Assembly (NCBI GenBank): GCA_002404675.1
Contig: DHKE01000019.1
Location: forward strand, 6,793-31,908
DNA length: 25,116 nucleotides
Source: Porphyromonadaceae bacterium UBA4702
GTDB taxonomy: Bacteria > Bacteroidota > Bacteroidia > Bacteroidales > Muribaculaceae
Reading direction: 5' to 3'
Shown here: positions 15,076-22,387 of the stretch, in pieces
How the letters are laid out: the number at the start of each line of letters is the position of its first letter
How positions within the stretch are numbered: position 1 is the first letter of the stretch
Notes under the pieces: model-generated
Told to the model about the DNA's origin: nothing
The model's input: the letters and a program-made list of their open reading frames with translations, nothing else
The model's database searches: none
Program-made: the position numbers and the translations under genes

Positions 15076-15107
15076 CAAAGTTACTCAAAAGCCGCGTATC
15101 CGCCAAC
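15076..15107 (-). promoter_or_regulatory. Predicted promoter of the BASS transporter gene
   Basis: On the minus strand GTTG (one mismatch from TTTG), a 20-bp spacer and TAACTTTG are seen. Transcription would start near 15069, about 15 bases before the ATG at 15054, so the leader is very short. Confidence 0.65.
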
Positions 15108-15251
15108 GGTCGTGTGACAAAATGTTGCCGCATCATACGCTCAACCCTTCTCCAGCAAGGTGGGGGCACGGCGTGTGACCAGTCGTCGGCGAGTGCTGGA
15201 AAGGCAGGGATAAGCCGAGGGAAATTTCATCAGCACTTTTGGTCAGCCGCG

Positions 15252-16778
<1,527 letters not shown>

Positions 16779-16785
<7 letters not shown>

Positions 16786-16836
16786 CCCTGCCACGTTTTT
16801 TTTGCCCTGACATGGCATATTTGGCAGACTGTGGCA
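16779..16836. repeat. Cluster of TGGCA half-sites upstream of guaB
   Basis: TGGCA occurs at 16779, 16813, 16822 and 16832, and its complement TGCCA at 16789. Neighbours are spaced 10, 24, 9 and 10 bp, close to multiples of a helical turn. CCTGCCAC and GTGGCAGG also form an 8-bp inverted repeat across the cluster. It overlaps and lies upstream of the guaB -33 box, which suits an operator array. Confidence 0.45.
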
Positions 16837-16926
16837 GGATTAGCAGTGTTAATTCCGTTAATTTTTAACTTAAATCAAAGCCGCAAAGTTAAATCTTCGG
16901 CTTCGCGTCATTTTTACGACATTAGA

Positions 16927-16958
16927 TTTGGCAGTTTCCAGAAATGGTACTAATTTTG
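16927..16958 (+). promoter_or_regulatory. Predicted promoter of the vWA/membrane-protein cluster
   Basis: TTTG (16927-16930), a 20-bp spacer and TAATTTTG (16951-16958) match the consensus. Transcription from about 16965 gives an unusually long leader of about 127 bases before the vWA gene. Confidence 0.8.
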
Positions 16959-16990
16959 CGTTGTCAAAACACGAACACTCGTTGAGACAG

Positions 16991-17031
16991 TTCACGTGAT
17001 TATTCACCCGGACAGCTCACGATTGTTCACC
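16991..17031 (+). repeat. Imperfect tandem repeat in the leader of the vWA gene
   Basis: TTCACGTGATTATTCACC (16991-17008) is followed by the related CTCACGATTGTTCACC (17016-17031). A short CCCCTATGGGG hairpin follows at about 17045-17055. Together they make a structured leader of unknown purpose. Confidence 0.35.
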
Positions 17032-17091
17032 AAGCAAATTCATTCCCCTATGGGGGGACAACATAAAAACAACCAAAACTAATTCACAACA

Positions 17092-17826
17092 ATGGCAACA
17101 GAAAAAAAAACCGACAAGAATGTCAAGACCACAGTGTTCAACCTCATCATCCTCGATGAGAGCGGCTCGATGAGCGGCCTGACACAGCAGACCATCAGCG
17201 GCTGCAACGAGACCCTCAACGTGATCCGCTCGGCACAGAAGGAGGCCGGCGATGACACACGCCGCTCGCTCGTCAGCATATTCGCCTTCCAGAACGGCAC
17301 GGAAATCCGCTCGCGCTACCTCTGCAAGAACGTCCCCATCGAGCAGGTCAAGGACATCACCACCGCCGACTACCGCCCCTGGGGCAACACTCCCCTCTAC
17401 GACGCGATCGGCTCGACGCTCACCGACCTCGAAATGGTGGCTGCGACACACGAGGACGCTACCGCTATCGTCACCGTCATCACCGACGGCTACGAGAACT
17501 CCTCACGCCACTACACTGGCCAGCAGGTGGTGCAGATGATTTCGCGCCTCAAGGAGCTGGGCTGGATATTCAACATGATAGGCGCGAACATCGACGTGGA
17601 GCGCGAAGCGTCCCGTCTCAGCTTCGACAACAGCATGAAGTTTCAGGCAACGCCAGAAGGCACTCGCGAAATGTTCTGCAAGTTCAGCCGGTCATACGCT
17701 GACGAAATGGCCAACATGAAGGAAGAGCGTGACATGGACGTCGAAGACCGCATCATAGCCCGCAAGATGCGCAAGGCTTCATTCTTCAAAAGAGCCAGCA
17801 GACAAGCGGACGACGAACAAAAGTAA
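17092..17826 (+). CDS. Cytosolic vWA-domain protein
   Basis: The protein has 244 residues and no signal peptide or TM. The vWA fold fills residues 14 to about 200: MIDAS motif DESGSM (Asp22, Ser24, Ser26), Thr100 in WGNTPLYDAIG, and TDGYENSS (Asp132). All metal-coordinating positions are intact, unlike the vWA-like protein at 9.5-10.7 kb. The C-terminal 40 residues are highly charged, with a Lys/Arg-rich end. It resembles YegL/TerY-type vWA proteins, which bind partner proteins through a metal ion. It is the first gene of a cluster with three multi-TM proteins, which may be its partners. The exact function is unknown. Confidence 0.85.
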   Translation: MATEKKTDKNVKTTVFNLIILDESGSMSGLTQQTISGCNETLNVIRSAQKEAGDDTRRSLVSIFAFQNGTEIRSRYLCKNVPIEQVKDITTADYRPWGNTPLYDAIGSTLTDLEMVAATHEDATAIVTVITDGYENSSRHYTGQQVVQMISRLKELGWIFNMIGANIDVEREASRLSFDNSMKFQATPEGTREMFCKFSRSYADEMANMKEERDMDVEDRIIARKMRKASFFKRASRQADDEQK

Positions 17827-17851
17827 ACGAACCTGCTCATCACCACTGAAG

Positions 17852-17888
17852 CCGGTGCGGGCAATCCGAAACGGCACGCCCGCACCGG
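17852..17888 (+). other. Intercistronic hairpin after the vWA gene
   Basis: CCGGTGCGGGC (17852-17862) pairs perfectly with GCCCGCACCGG (17878-17888), an 11-bp GC-rich stem. No T-run follows, so it is unlikely to be a simple terminator; it may stabilise or attenuate the transcript between the vWA gene and the membrane-protein genes. Confidence 0.6.
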
Positions 17889-17922
17889 TCGACAAAACGC
17901 CAATCGCCAAAACAAAACCGAC

Positions 17923-18582
17923 ATGGAAACCGACACCAAAACAAATACAGAAAAATCTGCTGAAGAAATGCGGCCGACCGATGCTGCTGAAGCAGCAACT
18001 GCCAATGCAGAAGCAACAACAGCCGCAGAAGGAACGGCCGATGCCGACGGAGACCCGATAATGTGGGACGAGGATCACCCCGACCGCCTCGACTTCAGCA
18101 GCTATCCGGGGGTGAGAAGTCTGCACAGCAAGCTCGTGGCAATACTGGTGTTTGCAGTTATCCTGCCGGCATTGGCCACCGGCTTCGACTTCAGGCTGAT
18201 TCTTTTCGTCTTTTTGCCGACCGGGACACTTATTTGGTCAAGCAAGCAGGCCGTGCGCAACGGCTCGTGTGATGCGATATTCCTAACCCGCTTCACCTGC
18301 TTCTGGCTTGCCCTGTCCGCACTGGTCATGCTGACCGGATTCGCATTGACCTTTGCCGACACAGGGCCTACCCTCTCATCGTTGGTTAGTGCAGCATTTT
18401 CAACAGTCATTTTGTATCTCTGCGCTTTCGCTGTTTTGCAGTCATACACCAACAAGGACGTGTGCGCCGCGTTCCCGCTGGACGAGCGTTCAATGACCAC
18501 CATGAGCTGGATCGTCATAATTGCAACTACAATGCTGCCGCTGTTTGCAATAATAATAATTGTGTTCGGCATCATATATTGA
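17923..18582 (+). CDS. Multi-TM protein with WDEDHP motif (paralog 1)
   Basis: I recognise no named family for this 219-residue protein. Residues 1-47 are a disordered Ala/Glu/Thr-rich cytosolic tail. WDEDHPDRLDF (48-58) and YPGVRSLHSKL (61-71) precede the membrane part. Hydrophobic helices lie at about 70-88, 90-107, 125-145, 152-172 and 193-217, with a conserved PTGTLIWS turn, the motif RNGSCDAIF and a loop CAAFPLDERS before the last helix. It is clearly paralogous to the next gene. It is probably an inner-membrane protein, cotranscribed with the vWA gene 96 bp upstream. Confidence 0.75.
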   Translation: METDTKTNTEKSAEEMRPTDAAEAATANAEATTAAEGTADADGDPIMWDEDHPDRLDFSSYPGVRSLHSKLVAILVFAVILPALATGFDFRLILFVFLPTGTLIWSSKQAVRNGSCDAIFLTRFTCFWLALSALVMLTGFALTFADTGPTLSSLVSAAFSTVILYLCAFAVLQSYTNKDVCAAFPLDERSMTTMSWIVIIATTMLPLFAIIIIVFGIIY

Positions 18583-18631
18583 AGCCTCTGGACAGACACA
18601 AGAAAAGACAGACGATATGAAACATCCTGAC
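18573..18631 (+). repeat. 59-bp direct repeat, copy 1
   Basis: It starts in the last codons of paralog 1 and runs through the spacer to a short ATGAAACATCCTGAC segment. The second copy is at 19253-19311, at the end of paralog 2, with about 53 of 59 positions identical. It marks the boundary of a tandem duplication. Confidence 0.85.
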
Positions 18632-18637
18632 ATATAG
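18617..18637 (+). pseudogene. Seven-codon remnant ORF (MKHPDI-stop)
   Basis: The reading frame MKHPDI followed by TAG matches the start of the third membrane-protein gene, which begins MKHPDLYS in the same context within copy 2 of the repeat. It looks like the truncated start of a lost third-gene copy, left by the duplication of the preceding gene. It might be translated as a short leader peptide, but nothing shows this. Confidence 0.55.
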
Positions 18638-18659
18638 CACACACATAACCGAAACAGAT

Positions 18660-19262
18660 ATGGAAACTAACGAGGGAAACAACTTCGCAGAAGAGACAGC
18701 ACCTGCACCGGCGGAATATGAGCCGATACGGTGGGACGAGGACCACCCATGCAACCTCGACTTCGGCTATTATCCGGGGGTGAAGAGCCTGTACCGCAAG
18801 CTGGCGGCGTTGCTTGTGGCAGCGGTTGTAATGCCGGCACTGATCTCAGTCTTCGTTTTCGGACTTAGAATCACCGTGTGGCTGGTGCTTTTCGCGATGC
18901 TGCCGACAGGGACTCTGATATGGTCTTGCATGAGAGCAGTGCGCAGCGGCTCGTGTGACGCGATATTCCGGACCCGTGTCACCGGCCTTTGGCTCGCCGT
19001 ACCCGCAATGCCCGCGCTGGTCACGCTCATACTAAGCACTCACAGCTATGGACCGACCATCTTTTCCCTGATATACGCTGCCCTGTTTGTCGCCGTTGTG
19101 TATTTGGGGGCTTCCGTAGTCTTGCATACGCATTCTGACCGCGACGTGCGTGCAGCATTCCCCCTGGAGAGCCGCTCCCAGTCAGCCGGCGCGTGGCGGA
19201 CACTGTTCTTCACGATAGTGCTGCCGATGCTGTGGCTAATGATGTGCGTCGTCATATATTGA
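18660..19262 (+). CDS. Multi-TM protein with WDEDHP motif (paralog 2)
   Basis: The protein has 200 residues and is a tandem paralog of the preceding gene. It has a shorter acidic N-terminal tail (1-24), then RWDEDHPCNLDF, YYPGVKSLYRKL, PTGTLIWSC, RSGSCDAIF and RAAFPLESRS in the same order, with about five hydrophobic helices ending VVIY against IIY in paralog 1. Shared motifs in loops, rather than only in helices, suggest a retained specific function. The gene lies 77 bp after paralog 1. Function unknown. Confidence 0.75.
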   Translation: METNEGNNFAEETAPAPAEYEPIRWDEDHPCNLDFGYYPGVKSLYRKLAALLVAAVVMPALISVFVFGLRITVWLVLFAMLPTGTLIWSCMRAVRSGSCDAIFRTRVTGLWLAVPAMPALVTLILSTHSYGPTIFSLIYAALFVAVVYLGASVVLHTHSDRDVRAAFPLESRSQSAGAWRTLFFTIVLPMLWLMMCVVIY

Positions 19263-19311
19263 AGCCTCTGGATTGACACAAGAAACAATCGACGATATGA
19301 AACATCCTGAC
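19253..19311 (+). repeat. 59-bp direct repeat, copy 2
   Basis: This is the partner of 18573-18631. Here the ATGAAACATCCTGAC segment opens the intact third membrane-protein gene, which supports the start chosen for that gene. Confidence 0.85.
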
Positions 19312-19941
19312 TTATACAGCATTGCAGCCGCGCCGCTCGCTGGGAGCGGCACCCCGGCAGCGTGCAACGAGGGCAATCCGCCGTTTCTCGACACGGCGAG
19401 CCGTCCCTGGCAGATGAACCTGTGCGGCAAAGTGCCGCCATGGCTGATGATGACGGTGATTGTGCCGCTTGCCATATCGGTCTCACTGCCGCTGCTTCTG
19501 CTGCTGATTCTGTCACTGTATTCATGGGTCTTCGTCATTTGGGACGGCTTCGGCCAGCCCTCATACGTCGGCTCTATATTCGCCGTCTGCCCGATGTTCA
19601 TAATTTGCAAGCTCCTCAAGACAGCCCGGACAGGCACAGGCAAAACGATGATGCACGCCCGTGCAGCCGGCTGTTTATGCCTCTTGCTGTGCCTGTTATC
19701 GGTGGCGGTTTGCTTCGGCGGCAATGGCTTCACCCTTGCCTCAAGCGGCGGCATCGTGCTGCCGGCGGTCATGAACCTGGCCGGCGCAACAGCCCTGACA
19801 ACGTATGACTATGAGCGCAACACCACATTCCCGGCAGAAAGCCGCACACATTCCGGAGGCTGGCTGGGCTGGCTCGCCCTGCTTGCCACCGCCCTGCTCC
19901 CCCTCCTCGGAATCCTCGCCGCAATGCCAACCACAAAATGA
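19297..19941 (+). CDS. Multi-TM protein, divergent third member
   Basis: The ATG at 19297 gives 214 residues; a TTG at 19273 could extend it by eight, but the ATG matches the remnant ORF at 18617. It lacks the WDEDHP motif. It keeps the overall topology: a polar N-terminus of about 45 residues, then four or five hydrophobic helices, with FPAESRTHSGGWLGW before the last helix, comparable to FPLESRSQSAGAW in paralog 2. It therefore appears to be a distant relative of the two preceding proteins. It is the last gene of the cluster; the repeat element follows 15 bp after its stop. Function unknown. Confidence 0.72.
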   Translation: MKHPDLYSIAAAPLAGSGTPAACNEGNPPFLDTASRPWQMNLCGKVPPWLMMTVIVPLAISVSLPLLLLLILSLYSWVFVIWDGFGQPSYVGSIFAVCPMFIICKLLKTARTGTGKTMMHARAAGCLCLLLCLLSVAVCFGGNGFTLASSGGIVLPAVMNLAGATALTTYDYERNTTFPAESRTHSGGWLGWLALLATALLPLLGILAAMPTTK

Positions 19942-19956
19942 AACAATCGCGGCACA

Positions 19957-20049
19957 GTAGGGACACGGCGTGCCGTGTCCGCAACCAAGTCATTACAAAT
20001 CAAACAATTGCACCAGCCACCCTTCGGACACGGCACACCATGTCCCTAC
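19957..20049. repeat. Paired inverted-repeat element (copies R2 and R3)
   Basis: GTAG plus the core at 19961-19980, a 45-bp spacer, and a second core at 20026-20045 plus CTAC form an inverted repeat with 24-bp arms (22 of 24 paired). Each core is itself a palindrome or near-palindrome. The paired arrangement resembles BIME/REP or MITE-type elements of other bacteria. It lies between the membrane-protein cluster and the ATPase cassette. Confidence 0.85.
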
Positions 20050-20111
20050 CATGACAGCACAAACACACGCATAAACACGCCGCATAAACACGGCAAGTCG
20101 CGGAAAACTAT

Positions 20112-20119
20112 TATCTTTG
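20112..20119 (+). promoter_or_regulatory. Candidate -7 element for the ATPase cassette
   Basis: TATCTTTG fits TAnnTTTG and lies 27 bp before the ATPase start codon. No TTTG stands 19-21 bp upstream; that stretch lies just beyond the repeat element. Confidence 0.55.
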
Positions 20120-20145
20120 CATCACCAACCAACGCGCACTGATAT

Positions 20146-21303
20146 ATGGAAACATTGAACGTCAGCAATTTCGGTCCTGTCAAGTCGGCGAATGTCTCAT
20201 TAGGCGACTTGACAATACTTGTCGGCCCTCAGGCGAGCGGCAAAAGCCTGTTTCTGGAGCTGTTCAAGCTGACAAAGGACGGTGTGCATATCGCCAATGA
20301 CCTGCGTGATTACAACTACATACTGCCGGAAGACAACCCGAGACACCTCCTCGACAATTATTTCGGCATGGGTCTTCACACATTGTTCCGTGCAGATACT
20401 GAGGTTGAATGTTCAGGCGACAAGTTCGACATCCCAACCCTGACAAAACCGCAGGTCTCTTCATCAAGGCCAGCGGAAAGCGTGTTCTACATACCAGCCC
20501 AACGGATATTGAGCATCTCGGACGGACGACCCAAAAACTTCATGGAGTTTGACAACACCGTGCCGTATGTGCTGCGCAGGTTCAGCGAGACGCTGCGCGT
20601 TTTCATGCAGAATGGGCTGGGCAATCCCGACACCCTTTTCCCGATAGACAACCGGCTGAAGGAGGATGTCAAACAGTCAATAACAGACTCGATTTTCCAT
20701 GGGGCGAAAGTTGTCATTGACCAAAGCACAGGACAGCGGAAAATGGTGCTTGACATCGGCGGAATGAAATTGCCGTTCATGACGTGGAGTGCCGGGCAGA
20801 AAGAGTTTATGCCGCTGCTGCTCGCCCTGTATTGCCTGACAGGCCCGCCTACATCTGTAATTGACAAGGCAACCTACAAGTGGGTGATAATCGAAGAACC
20901 CGAAATGGGACTTCACCCGCGTGCCATAAAAGCCGTTTTGCTGGAAATCATCGAACTAATGCAAGCCGGCTACAAGGTCATAATCTCCACGCACTCCTCC
21001 ATGTTTCTCGAGTTTGCATGGACTTGCGCATCGCTCGGCAACCTCAGCGGCACGGATTTCGGCAAGGCTCTGTGCCAACTGTTCGACATTGGCAATGACA
21101 GCGCCTCTGCCGACATATTCGAGAACATCCACGATAAGGCTATCAAGACATACTTTTTTGCCGCGAAAAACAACGGTGTCACGGTGGAGGACATCTCCTC
21201 GCTGGATATCGATTTCAGCCCGGAGTTTGAAAACCAATGGGGCGGCCTGTCTGATTTCTCCAACCGCGTTTCCGATATAGTCAGCAAGTATTACACCGAG
21301 TAA
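20146..21303 (+). CDS. AAA/ABC-type ATPase (AAA15/AAA21-like)
   Basis: The protein has 385 residues. The N-terminal strand and FGPVKSANVSLGDLTILVGPQASGKS give Walker A at 27-34 (GPQASGKS), in the RecF/SMC/OLD style. The signature-like SAGQKE is at 215-220, Walker B WVIIEEPE at 246-253 and the switch histidine at 283 (ISTHSSMF). The short middle insertion is far too small for an SMC coil, and no TOPRIM nuclease domain follows, unlike OLD. Such stand-alone ATPases are common sensors in defence and toxin systems. The partner gene starts 3 bp downstream, so the pair is almost surely cotranslated. Alternatives are an anticodon-nuclease-type or abortive-infection ATPase. Confidence 0.85.
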   Translation: METLNVSNFGPVKSANVSLGDLTILVGPQASGKSLFLELFKLTKDGVHIANDLRDYNYILPEDNPRHLLDNYFGMGLHTLFRADTEVECSGDKFDIPTLTKPQVSSSRPAESVFYIPAQRILSISDGRPKNFMEFDNTVPYVLRRFSETLRVFMQNGLGNPDTLFPIDNRLKEDVKQSITDSIFHGAKVVIDQSTGQRKMVLDIGGMKLPFMTWSAGQKEFMPLLLALYCLTGPPTSVIDKATYKWVIIEEPEMGLHPRAIKAVLLEIIELMQAGYKVIISTHSSMFLEFAWTCASLGNLSGTDFGKALCQLFDIGNDSASADIFENIHDKAIKTYFFAAKNNGVTVEDISSLDIDFSPEFENQWGGLSDFSNRVSDIVSKYYTE

Positions 21304-21306
21304 GCC

Positions 21307-21789
21307 ATGAAAGCAGCGCAGAAAGGCTCGCCCCGCAACAAGTTCAAGACAGCTGTTGAAAGCATACCGGAGGTTGCCGACGGCTACCGTGCGGGACTGC
21401 AAGCATTGAGCAATGCCGATGCTCGCAAAATCAAGGTCGCAAACACCGGTCTGCTGTCGGGCAGTGTCGATATTGACAAATGCACCAAAGACAACTACCC
21501 GGAGGAAAACCGTTGGGACTACGCTTTGGGCTATAACGACAAAGCGTATTTCGTGGAAGTACACGGAGCAACAACCAGCGAAATCAAGACAATCATCAGC
21601 AAGGCAGAATGGCTTAAGTCTTGGCTGCGAAAGACCGGCAAGCCACTGCTTGAGATCCAAGCATCCAACACACTGTACTGGATAGCGACCGGCAAAGTCG
21701 CCATACTGCCGACTTCAAACTACCGCCGAAATCTCGACAGGCACAAAATCCGGCTTGTCGGAACAATGCTGGATATTGACAAGACATAA
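21307..21789 (+). CDS. Small PD-(D/E)XK-like protein partnered with the ATPase
   Basis: The protein has 160 residues and I do not recognise its family. The core RWDYALGYNDKAYFVEVHGA (69-88) reads as two beta strands with Asp71 and Glu84-Val-His86, resembling the D...ExK metal site of PD-(D/E)XK nucleases with His in place of Lys. A helix with Lys95 and Lys99, then the strand LLEIQAS, continue the usual fold order. The N-terminus is basic (KGSPRNKFK). It could be a nuclease effector controlled by the ATPase encoded 3 bp upstream. The nuclease call is an inference from motif and predicted fold; activity is unproven and the His substitution may mean it is degenerate. Confidence 0.6.
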   Translation: MKAAQKGSPRNKFKTAVESIPEVADGYRAGLQALSNADARKIKVANTGLLSGSVDIDKCTKDNYPEENRWDYALGYNDKAYFVEVHGATTSEIKTIISKAEWLKSWLRKTGKPLLEIQASNTLYWIATGKVAILPTSNYRRNLDRHKIRLVGTMLDIDKT

Positions 21790-21797
21790 GGTCAAAC

Positions 21798-21823
21798 GCC
21801 GTGTCCCTACCCTGACAGCACAA
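21798..21823 (+). repeat. Half copy of the inverted-repeat element (R5)
   Basis: GCCGTGTCCCTACC, then CTGACAGCACAA, repeats the right half of R3 and its flank (20041-20062) in the same orientation: 22 bp with one mismatch. The ATPase/nuclease-like pair is thus bracketed by short direct repeats. Confidence 0.75.
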
Positions 21824-21854
21824 TCATCAGTGGACAATGTAAGCGTATATGGGT

Positions 21855-21895
21855 AAAAAAGCAAGTCCGGCGGCGGGATGCGCTGCCGGACTTGT
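21855..21895 (-). terminator. Intrinsic terminator of rpmE2
   Basis: CAAGTCCGGC (21862-21871) pairs with GCCGGACTTG (21885-21894); four further pairs, one G-U, close a GGATG loop. On the minus strand the stem is followed within two bases by six T residues. Confidence 0.9.
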
Positions 21896-21915
21896 TGTCT
21901 CGTAGGGAAATGTCC

Positions 21916-22167
21916 TCACTTCTTGCGGTTGCCGTAACGGCTGCGGAACTTGTCCACGCGGCCGGCGGTGTCCACCAGCTTCTGTTTGCCGGTGAAGAAC
22001 GGGTGTGAGGAACTGGTGATTTCGAGCTTCACCAGCGGGTATTCCTTGCCATCGATTTCGATAGTCTCCTTTGATGCTACCGTGGAGCGTGTGATGAATA
22101 CTTCATCATTTGACATGTCCTTGAACGCCACTTCACGGTAATTTGAAGGATGAATGTCTTTTTTCAT
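21916..22167 (-). CDS. rpmE2: 50S ribosomal protein L31, type B
   Basis: The protein has 83 residues: [20 protein letters not shown], then [38 protein letters not shown] and a basic tail. The length and the [11 protein letters not shown] motif are typical of L31. The CxxC zinc-binding cysteines of the zinc-containing form are absent, which identifies the zinc-independent type B form. It is part of the large ribosomal subunit. It is monocistronic with its own promoter and terminator. If this is the only L31 gene in the genome, it serves as the housekeeping copy, as is usual in Bacteroidales. Confidence 0.96.
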   Translation of the reverse strand: MKKDIHPSNYREVAFKDMSNDEVFITRSTVASKETIEIDGKEYPLVKLEITSSSHPFFTGKQKLVDTAGRVDKFRSRYGNRKK

Positions 22168-22234
22168 TGCTAATTATCTGCAGTTTAATTAATTAATCAG
22201 TTCTTAGCAGGTCGCGATCCCGCTAATTGGCATG

Positions 22235-22265
22235 CAAAATTAGAAAAAAATCCGCACACGGCAAA
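22235..22265 (-). promoter_or_regulatory. Predicted rpmE2 promoter
   Basis: On the minus strand TTTG, a 19-bp spacer and TAATTTTG match the consensus exactly. The leader from about 22228 to the ATG is about 60 bases and AT-rich, with TGCTAA and TTAGCA able to pair across it. Confidence 0.85.
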
Positions 22266-22387
22266 ATGCCAGCGCGTTTTCATCGGACTGCAACAGCGGT
22301 TTTCCGCGACGCATTGTCACAAAACAGCCCGATGGCGCGTCTGTCAAGTGAAGAGAGCGGCAACGCCCCCTGAATACATAAAACCTA

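Noticed and set aside
15055..15078. Earlier start of the BASS transporter at 15078
   Set aside because: It is a TTG overlapping the predicted -7 element; the ATG at 15054 follows a proper short leader.
19957..20049. CRISPR-like repeats
   Set aside because: Only two cores in inverted orientation with a conserved spacer; no regular direct-repeat array and no cas genes.
20956..21660. Open frame of 234 codons antisense to the ATPase cassette
   Set aside because: It runs across the junction of two well-supported plus-strand genes and shows no signal or domain.
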